Shown here: one piece after another, positions 36,151 through 45,665 of the stretch | How the letters are laid out: each line of letters opens with the position of its first letter | Numbering within the stretch: position 1 is the stretch's first letter | NCBI GenBank assembly: GCA_943912335.1 | Contig: CALTUD010000006.1 | Span: 58,430-122,429 of the forward strand | DNA from: an uncultured Acetobacteraceae bacterium | GTDB taxonomy: Bacteria; Pseudomonadota; Alphaproteobacteria; Acetobacterales; Acetobacteraceae | Direction: 5' to 3' | DNA length: 64,000 nucleotides | Program-made: the position numbers and the translations under genes | Notes under the pieces: generated by a model | The model's database searches: none | What the model was told of the DNA's origin: nothing | Seen by the model: the letters and a program-made list of their open reading frames with translations, nothing else

Positions 36151-37108
36151 AGGCGGCCATGATCCGATCGGCAACTTCGCCGGCCAGAACGGGCCCCATC
36201 AAGAACCCGTGCCGGAACATACCGTTCACGTGCAGCACGCCATCGCGCTCCTGCACACGCGGCATGTTGTCCGGCAGAGAGGGCCGCAGGTCGGCCGACA
36301 TTTCCAGAATCTCCGCCTCGCCAAAGGCCGGATGTAAAGCGAACGCCGCACTCAGCAGCTCCATCACCGAGCGCACACGCGGCTTCCCGCGATCCTCGCT
36401 CTCGATCATCGTCGCGCCCAGCATCACCACGCCATTCTCGCGCGGCACCAGATAAAGCGGGAAACGCGGATGCAGCAGACGGATCGGACGATGCAGCGTC
36501 ACGCCCGACACGCGCAGCAACAGCATCTCGCCGCGCACGCCGCGCAATTCCGGCAGAACCGGTTCCGACCCAATCCCGCGCGCATCCACCACATGGTCGA
36601 ACGTCCCGTCCGGCTGTGCACTCTGGTTCAGCAGAACCGTCCCGCCCAACGCATGCAAACGCTCCGCCAGCGCCGGCAGCGCGCGCCGCGGGTCGAGATG
36701 CGCCTCACCCGCGAAGAACAACCCACGCGAGAAGCGGTCGGCCAGATCCGGTTCCAGCGCCGCCAGCTCCGCGCCCTCCACCCAGCGATGCTCGGCCGTG
36801 CGACGCGCCATGCGGGCGATCTCGCCGCCATCGCGGCTCAACGCCAGAACCAGCGTACCGGCGGACTCCGTCTCCGGCACATGATGCCGCCACCAGTCGA
36901 GCGACGGCAGAGCCTGCTCCACGAGGCCGGGCGGCGCGGTCTCCGCTTCGCACCAGGGCGCCAGCATCCCGCCCGCCTTCCAGGACGCGCCGGAACCGAT
37001 CGCGTCGCCGCTCTCGGCCAGAACCACGCGCGCCCCGCGCTCGGCAAGCGTCACGGCGCAGCACAGCCCCGCCACACCCGCACCACGCACCAGAACCGAA
37101 AGCGTCAC
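36149..37108 (-). CDS. thiO: glycine oxidase ThiO
   Basis: A 319-residue FAD-dependent amine oxidase that converts glycine to dehydroglycine for the thiazole ring. The FAD-binding N-terminus reads VLVRGAGVAGLCCAVTLAER, and SGASWKAGGMLAPWCEAETA near residue 40 is the ThiO signature; the C-terminal FAD segment is LHVNGMFRHGFLMGPVLAG. GTG 37108 overlaps the stop of the upstream RgpF-HAD gene (GTGA), so translation is coupled to it. It belongs functionally with thiS-thiG-thiE but is separated from them by two plus-strand genes. Confidence 0.9.
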   Translation of the reverse strand: MTLSVLVRGAGVAGLCCAVTLAERGARVVLAESGDAIGSGASWKAGGMLAPWCEAETAPPGLVEQALPSLDWWRHHVPETESAGTLVLALSRDGGEIARMARRTAEHRWVEGAELAALEPDLADRFSRGLFFAGEAHLDPRRALPALAERLHALGGTVLLNQSAQPDGTFDHVVDARGIGSEPVLPELRGVRGEMLLLRVSGVTLHRPIRLLHPRFPLYLVPRENGVVMLGATMIESEDRGKPRVRSVMELLSAAFALHPAFGEAEILEMSADLRPSLPDNMPRVQERDGVLHVNGMFRHGFLMGPVLAGEVADRIMAA

Positions 37109-40104
37109 GACCGTACTCCGTGCGAACGCCCGAACACGGCGATCTCGCCATTGCCGCAGAAATCGTCCTCGACCGACAAAACGGCGGTCAGTGCAGGATC
37201 CAGACGCAACCGCCCGTCGCGCACGGCGGCCAGCATCGCCGTCGCCGCGTCCGGCGGATACCGCAGATCGAGCATATCGGGCCCCCAGCATCGCAGAAGA
37301 TCGAGCGCATAGCGCTCCGCACCGGCATAGAAACGTTCGAGCGCAGTGAAGACGGTTTGCGAATACCCGTCCTCGCGGAACACGGGCGCGGGAGGCGACG
37401 AACCGGAATCGTATCCGATCACCTGGCCATGCGGCGCCGTCAGAAACGCCTCCAGCATCAAGCCGAACCCGCCGGTGAAATCCGCCACGTCGCCATCCGC
37501 GAAGGCGCCGAACGCATGGCCGCCTCCATCGCTCACCTGCGTCGCGGCATGCGACACGCCCATATAAAGCCCGATCAGCGGCGAACCCGTCACGCGCTGC
37601 AGCGCCGCCTGCATGGTGCCGCTATAGCCCACATCCACGAAGGCGCTCGGCCCCTGCCCGATCCCGGCCGCCTCGGCATAGGCAAGCAGCCCTTGGGCCG
37701 CGTGGCGGCCATGCTCCTCGATCGGCTCACGCAGCAAGTCCATCGTGCAACGCAGAACGGCGCTGTCGCGCGGCAGGCTGAGCGGCACATGATCGAAGCC
37801 GAGCGACGCCTCCGCTTCGAAACCGATCCGCGCCCGCAGGAACGCCTGCAGGCTGCCGTTGAAACCGGCCCCTTTCAGAACCGCATCCACGTCGAGTCCG
37901 CCCCCCTGCAACGCGCCCAGCGCCGCACGACGGGAACAATGGAAATACGCCGTGTCCGGCAGGTCGGTGCGACCGCTCGCGCGCGCGACCGCGTCGAACA
38001 TCCGCTTCAGGAAATACCCTTCGCGCGACACGAAGAACAAACGCTTCACCAGGCGCGTCGCAGGATGCCGCATCAACCATGCAGCGAAGCTGAACAGCAA
38101 CGGTCCGAGCAGCAACGCACCTGCCTGCTCCGGCTCGCGCAACCAGACCGGATTCTCCGCACCGCTTTCCGGCCAGGGCGAGTTGAACAGAATCTCCGCG
38201 GCCGGTCCCAGCAGAATATCCGACGCGAGATCGTCCACGCAGGCCGGCGGCAGAAGAACATGCGAACGGAACAGGGCCGACGGCGACAGGACATGCAGAT
38301 GCCGAAGATCGCGATCGGCGGTGTTCTGAATGTCGGAATGCTCGTTGTCGCCGACATGGAACAGCGCGCCGCGCTCTTCCCGCTTCACGAGATCCCAGAG
38401 ATCGCCACGATCCTTGCGGGCCCGCCGCTCCGACGACAGATAGATCGCATCGACCATGTCCGTGAGACCGAACCGCCCCAGCATGTCGTCGAATTGCGCA
38501 CGGGTCAGATAGGAGTCGCTCACCAGGATCGTCCTGCGCCCCGCCTCGCGCGCTGCGGCAAGTGCCGCCACGACGGCGCCCCGTGGCCGCAGCGTCCGCA
38601 GATCGAGCGCGATCTCCTCCCGCTCCACGAAGGCGATCGCATCCTCGCACCAGCCCTCGCCGGCCTCGTCACGGAAACAGCGGTGGATTTCGGCGAGATC
38701 GACCTCGCCATCCACACGCGAGGCGCGCGCGCGCATCTCCGCCGCACGACGGCGCGCAACGTAATCCGTCGCCCCGGGAAACCGACGCACCACACCGAGC
38801 GCGATGAACCGGTGCACCGCATCCGGCGACAAGCAGCTCCGGGTCAGCAAGGTATCGAACACGTCGAACGAGGCGACATCCGACGCGGCCAATTCCCGCG
38901 CCAGTTCGGCACGATCGTATTCCGGATAGAGATCGAGATTGCGACTGCCCCAGCCGATGCGAACGATGCCGCGCACGGCGTCGATCTCACGAAACCCGAA
39001 CCCCGCCGCCCGCGCGATCAGGATGACGGATCGTTCGAGCGCATGGGCGACGGTGCCGTCGGTCTGGCCACCCTCTTCCGGAAAGTCCTGTTCCTGCCAG
39101 GGATGATCGAGCAGGCGCGCGATCGCCTGCGTTCGCGCCCAGAACATGCCTCCGGCCGGGAAGTCGATCCCGCCCTCCGGCAAACGCCCGGGCAAGCCGA
39201 GAAGCGCGAACAACCCGCATGCCGCCTCGCGATTGCGCAACCAGGAATACGCCCAGGGACGCACCGCTTCCGGCGGGGCCGGACTCAGAACCCCCAGATG
39301 CGGATCGTCAGCGAAGGCGTGCAGATATCCGCGGACCACCGACTGCGCCGGCAGCAACGTCGTCAGCAACGACGACCGCCACGCATCGAGCCCGCCCGCA
39401 CGATACAGAGACCGCTTGGTATGCAGATGCAGCAGGAACTCATGCGCGCGGATCGCGTGGCGGAAACGCACCAGCATCGGCCCGAAATTACGCCCGCGAT
39501 TGGCGCAGACCGCCACCAGCAGATCCGCCGGCAGGCCGCGCGCCGCCACCGTGTCGCGTATCCCGTTCTCGTGCTCCGCTTCGGCGATCGACACCAGCAG
39601 CGTGAAACGGTGCGGCATGAACGACAGCGCGTCGCAGATCTCCCCGAACAGTTCGGGATGAAACACATGCACCATCACGGCGACGCTCGGCGCGCGCGAC
39701 AGCGCCGGCAACAACCGCAACGGTTCGACCACACGCCCCGGCACCCGGCTTGCGGACTGCAGTTGCGCCAGGGGCCGCGCCTCGTGATGCGTCTGCTCCA
39801 GAAACGCACCCAGCGGATCGTCGATCCCCGGACGCAAACGCCAGGAACGGCGCAGGAAATCCTCCGGATCGAACAAAGGCCCCGGCGACGCGCGCGCCGC
39901 CACGCCCCAACTCAGATAATGATCGACCGGGGCGAGATCGCTGTTCCGCGCCGCTGGATAGCGCGACACATACCAGTCCGCATCGAACAAACCCGAACGC
40001 GACACACGCTCGCGACGCGCCCGCATCTCCGCACGCCGCCGCAACCCGTCCTGTCTCGGATCGGGCGCGGTCGGATCGGACGCGGGCGCTTCGGTGTCGG
40101 CCAT
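37105..40104 (-). CDS. RgpF-type glycan protein fused to a HAD-like region
   Basis: A 999-residue multidomain protein. Residues 39-84 form a FDxxxY..yP..HYL..G module (SGLFDADWYVSRYP, DHYLSWGVAARASP), common in polysaccharide-related glycosyltransferases. Residues about 140-380 match the rhamnan synthesis protein F (RgpF) type, with VMVHVFHPELFGEICDAL and HLHTKRSLYR. From about residue 412 a HAD-like phosphatase region follows: FDVFDTLLTR and HVGDNEHSDI, then a long Cys-poor C-terminal extension (DAVLKGAGFNGSLQAFLRAR). It probably acts in surface polysaccharide assembly in the cytoplasm. Its stop overlaps the thiO start (GTGA). The exact sugar is unknown. Confidence 0.75.
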   Translation of the reverse strand: MADTEAPASDPTAPDPRQDGLRRRAEMRARRERVSRSGLFDADWYVSRYPAARNSDLAPVDHYLSWGVAARASPGPLFDPEDFLRRSWRLRPGIDDPLGAFLEQTHHEARPLAQLQSASRVPGRVVEPLRLLPALSRAPSVAVMVHVFHPELFGEICDALSFMPHRFTLLVSIAEAEHENGIRDTVAARGLPADLLVAVCANRGRNFGPMLVRFRHAIRAHEFLLHLHTKRSLYRAGGLDAWRSSLLTTLLPAQSVVRGYLHAFADDPHLGVLSPAPPEAVRPWAYSWLRNREAACGLFALLGLPGRLPEGGIDFPAGGMFWARTQAIARLLDHPWQEQDFPEEGGQTDGTVAHALERSVILIARAAGFGFREIDAVRGIVRIGWGSRNLDLYPEYDRAELARELAASDVASFDVFDTLLTRSCLSPDAVHRFIALGVVRRFPGATDYVARRRAAEMRARASRVDGEVDLAEIHRCFRDEAGEGWCEDAIAFVEREEIALDLRTLRPRGAVVAALAAAREAGRRTILVSDSYLTRAQFDDMLGRFGLTDMVDAIYLSSERRARKDRGDLWDLVKREERGALFHVGDNEHSDIQNTADRDLRHLHVLSPSALFRSHVLLPPACVDDLASDILLGPAAEILFNSPWPESGAENPVWLREPEQAGALLLGPLLFSFAAWLMRHPATRLVKRLFFVSREGYFLKRMFDAVARASGRTDLPDTAYFHCSRRAALGALQGGGLDVDAVLKGAGFNGSLQAFLRARIGFEAEASLGFDHVPLSLPRDSAVLRCTMDLLREPIEEHGRHAAQGLLAYAEAAGIGQGPSAFVDVGYSGTMQAALQRVTGSPLIGLYMGVSHAATQVSDGGGHAFGAFADGDVADFTGGFGLMLEAFLTAPHGQVIGYDSGSSPPAPVFREDGYSQTVFTALERFYAGAERYALDLLRCWGPDMLDLRYPPDAATAMLAAVRDGRLRLDPALTAVLSVEDDFCGNGEIAVFGRSHGVRS

Positions 40105-40154
40105 GGGCTCAGGCTAACACCGGCAAGCCGCCAGGGTCAGCCGCAAAACCCCGC

Positions 40155-41978
40155 TCACTCGACGGTGACGGATTTCGCCAGATTGCGCGGCTGGTCCACA
40201 TCTGTGCCCTTCAGCAGCGCCACCTCGTAGGCCAGCATCTGAACGGCGATGCTGTGCAGGATCGGCGCCACGAAATCATGCACCTCCGGCAGCTCGATCA
40301 CATGCTCGGCCAGCGGACGCAGCCGCACAGCGCCAGCCGCATCGGTGAAACACAGCAGACGCCCGCCGCGCGCCCGCGCTTCCTGCAGATTGGACGCCGT
40401 CTTCTCGAACAAACGACCGGACGGCACGCTGGCGACAATCGGCACGTTGCGGTCGATCAGCGCGATCGGACCGTGTTTCATCTCGCCAGCCGCATAGGCT
40501 TCGGCATGGATGTAGCTGATCTCCTTCAGCTTCAAGGCGCCTTCCAAAGCCACAGGGAACTGCGAACCGCGCCCCAGATACAGAACGTCGCGCGCATCGG
40601 CGACCATGGACGCCGCCTCCTGGATCGCTGGCTGCAAGGCGAACAATTCCGCAGCCCGTCCCGGCAGATCGAGGAGCGCCTGGACCAACGCCTCCTCGCG
40701 CTCTTCCGTCATCGACCCGCGCGCGCGACCGAACGCGATCGACAGGCATGCCAGCACCGACAACTGCGCCGTGAAGGCCTTCGTGCTCGCCACGCAGATC
40801 TCGGGACCCGCCACCGTGTCCAGCACCACGTCGCTTTCCCGCGCCATGGTGCTTTCCGACACGTTCAGCACCGACATCACATGCTGGCCGCCCTCGCGCA
40901 GGGAGCGCAGAGCCGCCAGCGTATCCGCGGTCTCGCCGGACTGGCTGATCAGCAGACCCAGCCCGCCTTTCGCCAAAGGCGGCTCGCGATAGCGAAGTTC
41001 GCTGGCCACATCGGCATCCACCGGGATACGCGCTTCCGCTTCCAGCCAGTACCGCCCGATCAGCCCGGCATAGAACGCCGAACCGCACGCGGTCATGGTA
41101 ATGCGCGGGATCGCCGTCAGATCGAACGGCAGTTCCGGCATCACCACCCGACGCGTCGCCGGATCGATCATCCGCTGCAAGGTCTGCCCGATCACCAGCG
41201 GATGCTCGTGCAGCTCCTTTTCCATGAAGTGCCGATACCCGTCCTTGCCGATCGCGCCGCCCGGAAGCGCGCTGATGCTGATCTCGCAGGAGGTCTGGTT
41301 GCCCTCGGCATCGAAGAAACGCGCATCCTCGCGCGACAGAACCGCCCAGTCCCCGTCGCGCAGATACGCGATCCGGCGCGTCAGCGGCGCCAGCGCCAGG
41401 CTGTCCGACCCCAGGAACATCTCGCCGTCGCCGAACCCGACTGCCAGGGGCGCACCATGGCGCGCGCCGATCATCAGCTCGGGGTGGCCGGCGAAGATCA
41501 TCGCCAGCGCATAGGCACCGCTCAAACGTTGCAGACAGGCATGGGCGGCTTCCGCGGGCGCCATGCCGCGCTTCAGGTTCAGGTCCACCATCTGCGCCAC
41601 GGTTTCCGTGTCGGTCTCGGTGGAGAACACCTGCCCTTCCGCTTCCAGCTCGGCGCGCAATTCGGCATGGTTCTCGATGATGCCGTTATGCACCACCGAG
41701 ACGCGCTCGGTGCCGTGCGGATGCGCATTGCCCTCGGTCGGCGCGCCATGCGTCGCCCAGCGCGTATGGCCGATCCCGGTCAGGCCGGGCAAAGGCGACC
41801 GTTCGAGAACATGCTCGAGATTGTCGAGCTTTCCTTCCGCGCGGCGACGCTCGATATGCCCGTTCACCAGCGTCGCGATGCCGGCGGAATCGTAGCCGCG
41901 ATATTCGAGACGACGCAGCGCGCCGAACACCATCGGCGTCGCGTCCTGGCGTCCGACCACGCCCACAATGCCGCACAT
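40155..41978 (-). CDS. glmS: glutamine--fructose-6-phosphate aminotransferase
   Basis: First enzyme of UDP-GlcNAc synthesis: fructose 6-phosphate plus glutamine give glucosamine 6-phosphate. It has 607 residues, the normal length. The N-terminal glutaminase domain starts MCGIVGVVGRQDATPMVFGA with the nucleophile Cys2; the two SIS domains carry CGSAFYAGLIGRYWLEAEAR and SQSGETADTLAALR, and LYLGRGSQFPVALEGALKLK is near the end. The start codon shares one base with the glmU stop (TGATG), so both enzymes of the same pathway are co-translated. Confidence 0.96.
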   Translation of the reverse strand: MCGIVGVVGRQDATPMVFGALRRLEYRGYDSAGIATLVNGHIERRRAEGKLDNLEHVLERSPLPGLTGIGHTRWATHGAPTEGNAHPHGTERVSVVHNGIIENHAELRAELEAEGQVFSTETDTETVAQMVDLNLKRGMAPAEAAHACLQRLSGAYALAMIFAGHPELMIGARHGAPLAVGFGDGEMFLGSDSLALAPLTRRIAYLRDGDWAVLSREDARFFDAEGNQTSCEISISALPGGAIGKDGYRHFMEKELHEHPLVIGQTLQRMIDPATRRVVMPELPFDLTAIPRITMTACGSAFYAGLIGRYWLEAEARIPVDADVASELRYREPPLAKGGLGLLISQSGETADTLAALRSLREGGQHVMSVLNVSESTMARESDVVLDTVAGPEICVASTKAFTAQLSVLACLSIAFGRARGSMTEEREEALVQALLDLPGRAAELFALQPAIQEAASMVADARDVLYLGRGSQFPVALEGALKLKEISYIHAEAYAAGEMKHGPIALIDRNVPIVASVPSGRLFEKTASNLQEARARGGRLLCFTDAAGAVRLRPLAEHVIELPEVHDFVAPILHSIAVQMLAYEVALLKGTDVDQPRNLAKSVTVE

Positions 41979-43324
41979 CAGTTCTTGCCCTGCTTGATGC
42001 GGGCGCGAAGCGTTTCCGCTCCACCCGTCTTGGTTGTTTGCCGCGCCCGCCCGAAGGCGAGGTCGTTCTCGCCCACCGCGTCGGTGATGGTGCTTCCCGC
42101 CGCGACGAACGCCCGATCCCCGATCGTCACCGGCGCCACCAGCGTCGCATTCGACCCCACGAACACATCCGCACCGAGCACGGTGCGATGCTTGTTCACC
42201 CCGTCATAATTGCAGGTGATGGTGCCGGCGCCGATATTCGTGCGCGCGCCGACCGTCGCATCGCCCAGATAGGTGAAATGGTTCGCCTTGGCCCCTGCGC
42301 CAAGTGTCGCGTTCTTCAGCTCGACGAAATTGCCGACATGTGCCGCGGCACCCACATCCGCGCCCGGTCGCAGACGCGCGAACGGTCCCACCATCGCGCC
42401 GTCGCCGATCACGGCGCCTTCCAGATGGGAGAAACTCCTGATCTCCACACCCGATCCGACCACGACGCCCGGCCCGAACACGACGTTCGGATGCACCACC
42501 GTATCCGCGCCGATCACCGTATCCGCCTGCAGGAACACGGTGTCCGGCGCCAGCAGCGTCACGCCCGCCTCCATCGCCGCCCGGCGCAGACGGCGCTGGA
42601 TCACCGCCTCCGCTTCCGCCAACTCGGCCTTGGAATTCACGCCGCGCAGTTCTTCTTCCGGCGCCTCCACATGGCGCACCCGTGCCCCATCGCCCGCCGC
42701 CAGCGCCACCACATCTGTCAGGTAGAACTCGCCCTTGGCGTTGGTGTTCTCCACACGGCGCAGCCAGCCCGCGAACCGCCCCGCCTCGGCGCACAGAACG
42801 CCCGCGTTGCACAGCCCGATCGCCCGCTCTGCCGCGTTCGCCTCGGTCCATTCCACGATCCGCAGAACCTGCTCGCCGCCCGAACCGTCCGGCTCGGTCA
42901 CCAGACGGCCGTAGCGCGCGGGATCGGCCGGGCGCATCGCCAGCAGCGCCAGATCGGTGCCGGGCTCGGCACGGCGCGCCACCAGGCGCCGCAGTGTGTC
43001 CACCGTCACCAGCGGATTATCCGCATAAAGCACCGCCACGTCGCCGCCGCCGAACAGGTCTACCGCCTGCAACGCCGCATGCGCCGTGCCCAGACGGTCG
43101 TGCTGGACCACCACCGGATGCGGCGACGCCACCGCTTCCAGCGCCTCCATGCCCGGCCCGACCACGACCACCACGCGCTGGAACACCGCCTCGGCGGCGT
43201 CGATCAGATGCCGCAGCATCGGCCGTCCGGCCAGGGCGTGAAGGGCCTTGGGCAGATGCGAGCGCATCCTGGTTCCAAGGCCGGCGGCGAGCAGGATGGC
43301 GGTGGCATCGACACGATCGGACAT
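41978..43324 (-). CDS. glmU: bifunctional UDP-GlcNAc pyrophosphorylase / GlcN-1-P acetyltransferase
   Basis: A 448-residue enzyme that acetylates glucosamine 1-phosphate and couples it to UTP, giving UDP-GlcNAc for peptidoglycan and lipopolysaccharide. The N-terminal uridyltransferase domain has ILLAAGLGTRMRSHLPKALH and LYADNPLVT; the C-terminal left-handed beta-helix has hexapeptide repeats (about residues 255-440) and the acetyltransferase motif YDGVNKHRTVLGADVFVGSN. It lies directly upstream of glmS and shares a stop-start overlap of one base. Confidence 0.96.
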   Translation of the reverse strand: MSDRVDATAILLAAGLGTRMRSHLPKALHALAGRPMLRHLIDAAEAVFQRVVVVVGPGMEALEAVASPHPVVVQHDRLGTAHAALQAVDLFGGGDVAVLYADNPLVTVDTLRRLVARRAEPGTDLALLAMRPADPARYGRLVTEPDGSGGEQVLRIVEWTEANAAERAIGLCNAGVLCAEAGRFAGWLRRVENTNAKGEFYLTDVVALAAGDGARVRHVEAPEEELRGVNSKAELAEAEAVIQRRLRRAAMEAGVTLLAPDTVFLQADTVIGADTVVHPNVVFGPGVVVGSGVEIRSFSHLEGAVIGDGAMVGPFARLRPGADVGAAAHVGNFVELKNATLGAGAKANHFTYLGDATVGARTNIGAGTITCNYDGVNKHRTVLGADVFVGSNATLVAPVTIGDRAFVAAGSTITDAVGENDLAFGRARQTTKTGGAETLRARIKQGKN

Positions 43325-43408
43325 GGCTTCGGCGGTAGCGGCAGCGGCCGATCCCTGTCAAACCCGTGGGGCTTCTGTTTCGGATCAACAAGCGTTACGC
43401 ATTGCTGC

Positions 43409-44116
43409 ATGCCGAACAGCCATGCGAACACCAGCGACCCGGGCCGCCTGCTCCTGCTCGATCTGGACGGCACTCTGGTGGATTCCGCCGCGGGCCTTCT
43501 CGCCAGCACCAACCGCATGCTCGCCGCACGCGAGCTCGCCCCGATCACGCTGCCCGACATCCGCATCATGATCGGCGACGGCATCGCCGCCCTGGTCCGC
43601 CGCGCCCTGGCCTTCCGTGACATGCCGTTCGACGAGGCCGCCCTCGCCGAATTCGCCGCCGATTACGAGCGCAGCGCCGCCGACCATTCCCCGCTCTTTC
43701 CCGGCATCCAGAGCATGCTCGGCCGCGCGCTCCAGGATGGATGGCGCCTCGCCGTCTGCACCAACAAGCCGGTCGGCGCCGCGCGCACCCTGCTGTCCGC
43801 ACTCGGCATCGCCCATCTGTTCGCCGCCATCGGCGGCGGCGACAGCTTTCCCGTCCGCAAGCCCGATCCCGAACATGTGCGCCTGACCATGCTCGCCGCA
43901 GGCTGCGTGCCGGAACGCTCCGTCATGGTCGGCGACCATCGCAACGACGTCCAGGCCGCCATCGGCGCCGGCATCCCCGCCATCTTCGCGGCCTGGGGCT
44001 ACGGCGCGCCCGGCATGTCCAACGGCGCCGCCGCCATCGCCGAAACGCCGGATGCGGTTCCCGTGCTCGCCGCACGCATCCTCGCCAGCGGTCCGTTCAA
44101 GGGACGCGCCGGCTAG
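43409..44116 (+). CDS. gph: phosphoglycolate phosphatase, HAD family
   Basis: A 235-residue HAD phosphatase that removes phosphate from 2-phosphoglycolate formed during DNA repair or oxygenase side reactions. Motif I is LLLLDLDGTLVDSAAGLL (nucleophile Asp), motif II is VCTNKPVGAART, and motif IV is SVMVGDHRNDVQAA, followed by GIPAIFAAWGYG. ATG 43409 gives the family N-terminus; a longer open frame upstream reads antisense to glmU and is ignored. It diverges from glmU. Confidence 0.88.
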   Translation: MPNSHANTSDPGRLLLLDLDGTLVDSAAGLLASTNRMLAARELAPITLPDIRIMIGDGIAALVRRALAFRDMPFDEAALAEFAADYERSAADHSPLFPGIQSMLGRALQDGWRLAVCTNKPVGAARTLLSALGIAHLFAAIGGGDSFPVRKPDPEHVRLTMLAAGCVPERSVMVGDHRNDVQAAIGAGIPAIFAAWGYGAPGMSNGAAAIAETPDAVPVLAARILASGPFKGRAG

Positions 44117-44182
44117 TCCGGTTCGCGGGAAACCCGCACGATCCCACCTGGCGAAACCCCTCTCCGGAACCCGCGCCGAGGC

Positions 44183-44206
44183 GCCCACCCCGCTCGCCGG
44201 GTGGGC
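44183..44206. terminator. hairpin between gph and the DUF3108 gene
   Basis: Perfect 8-bp inverted repeat (GCCCACCC / GGGTGGGC) with an eight-base loop in the 96-base gap between two convergent genes. No T-run. Probable shared end. Confidence 0.4.
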
Positions 44207-44212
44207 ACCACC

Positions 44213-45016
44213 CTACTCCACCCGCGCCGACCGCATCCGCAGGGTCGCACGCCCCCACAGCGCACTCTCGAACACCGCCTTCACCGCCGCCACCGGCGCT
44301 CCGGCCACCGGCGCCGCCAGCCACGCGCTCCCGTGCAGCGGCTTCAACAGGCGCGCCCGCGTGTCGTCGCGCAGAAACCCGCCCAGTTGCCGGCTGATGA
44401 AATCGCAGCGCAACGCCCGGCCGGAAAACGCCCCCGCGTCCGTCACCGCCTCCTCGCCGCCGGTCGTCACCTCCAGGCGCGACAGCCGCCGCCCGTCGAA
44501 CACCAGCGCCTGCCCGTCGCAGCGCCCTGTCCGCGACACCAGACGCGACAGTTCCACCACCGCCGCCAGCGTGTCGATCGCGCCCTTCGTTTCCGCCGGC
44601 GAGACGGGCTCCCGGTCCGGCTCCGGCGGCGTCAGCGTTTCCAGCACCGGGTTGCCGTCCGGATAGGCGATCCGCACCGCCCGGTCCGCACCACGCGAAT
44701 GTCCCGCGCTCCGGAACATCTGCGGGATCACGCGGTCCGCCGCGAAACGCCCGCTTCCCGTGCTCCACACATCGCTGCGCGCCAGCACGCCCACCAGCCC
44801 CACCGTCCGCGTATGCACGCTGATGGCATAGCCGGACGGTTCGAACTGCGTCCGCGTCTGCATGTCCACCAGGGTCAGCCCATGGCTCGACAGCGCGTAA
44901 TCGACCGACAAACCCCGCACGGTATCCGCATGCACGGGCGCGCAGACCCCGAACGACACCGCCAGGGCAGCGACCATACGGGCAAGAACAAGAACCGGAC
45001 TCTTCACGTTCAGCAT
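44213..45016 (-). CDS. exported DUF3108 protein
   Basis: A 267-residue protein with a signal peptide (KSPVLVLARMVAALAVSFGV followed by an Ala-rich cleavage site), so it is probably periplasmic or outer-membrane associated. The mature part has the DUF3108 pattern: VDYALSSHGLTLVDMQT, then VHTRTVGLVGVLARSDVWST and repeated beta-strands to the C-terminus. The fold is beta-barrel or lipocalin-like, and the function is unknown. It diverges from the cytochrome c gene with 103 bases between. Confidence 0.78.
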   Translation of the reverse strand: MLNVKSPVLVLARMVAALAVSFGVCAPVHADTVRGLSVDYALSSHGLTLVDMQTRTQFEPSGYAISVHTRTVGLVGVLARSDVWSTGSGRFAADRVIPQMFRSAGHSRGADRAVRIAYPDGNPVLETLTPPEPDREPVSPAETKGAIDTLAAVVELSRLVSRTGRCDGQALVFDGRRLSRLEVTTGGEEAVTDAGAFSGRALRCDFISRQLGGFLRDDTRARLLKPLHGSAWLAAPVAGAPVAAVKAVFESALWGRATLRMRSARVE

Positions 45017-45119
45017 TGCCCCCACATGCGAACGCCGCCCTGCCGCCGCAACCCGATCGCCGCTCTGGCGTGATTCTTGCTCGGCCGTATCGTTTCCCGA
45101 ACCCGGAGTGCTCTCGTCC

Positions 45120-45581
45120 ATGCGTCTCGCTTTCGCATCCGCCGCCGCCATCCTCGCCTTGTCGGCCGCCCATGCTCAGGCCGCCGCGGACGGCAACGCC
45201 CTGTTCGCCGCCAATTGCGCCGCCTGCCACCAGGCCGACGCCTCCGGACAGCCCGGACAGTTCCCGCCGCTCAAGAACCGCATCGACAAGATCGCCGCCA
45301 CGCCGGAAGGCAAAGCCTACCTCGCCGACGTGCTCACGCACGGGCTGAATGGCTCCATCGACGCCGCGGGCGATTCCTTCGCAGGCTTCATGCCCTCCTT
45401 CGCCCGCCTGCCGGACGAGCAGATCGCCGCCATCCTGAGCACGATCGCCGCCATGGGCGACACCAAGCCGGCGCCCGTGTTCACCGCCGCCGATATCGCC
45501 GCGGCCCGCGCGCGCAACCTCACCGCCGCCGCCGTGAACGCCGAGCGCACCGATCTCGACGGCAAGCACAAGCTGCCCTGA
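45120..45581 (+). CDS. class I cytochrome c
   Basis: A 153-residue periplasmic monohaem cytochrome. The signal peptide is MRLAFASAAAILALSAAHAQ and the haem-binding CxxCH reads NCAACHQ near residue 36; the axial Met candidate is in GFMPSFARL near residue 93. Electron carrier, possibly to a terminal oxidase or a periplasmic dehydrogenase, which are prominent in acetic acid bacteria. GTG 45108 is an in-frame alternative start. It stands alone between a divergent DUF3108 gene and the thioesterase gene. Confidence 0.82.
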   Translation: MRLAFASAAAILALSAAHAQAAADGNALFAANCAACHQADASGQPGQFPPLKNRIDKIAATPEGKAYLADVLTHGLNGSIDAAGDSFAGFMPSFARLPDEQIAAILSTIAAMGDTKPAPVFTAADIAAARARNLTAAAVNAERTDLDGKHKLP

Positions 45582-45665
45582 GCGCTTCCCTTCCGAACCG
45601 GACGCGGCAAGACTGAGCGGGGGCGGCACAAGAACCGCCCCGGCGCAACAGGAGCGTTCGGATCG

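Noticed and set aside
36616..40230. Plus-strand open frame of about 1200 codons opposite the RgpF-HAD gene
   Set aside because: Antisense to a coherent protein with clear domains; the frame looks like G+C-driven lack of stops and its product is Arg/Ala/Pro-rich without motifs.
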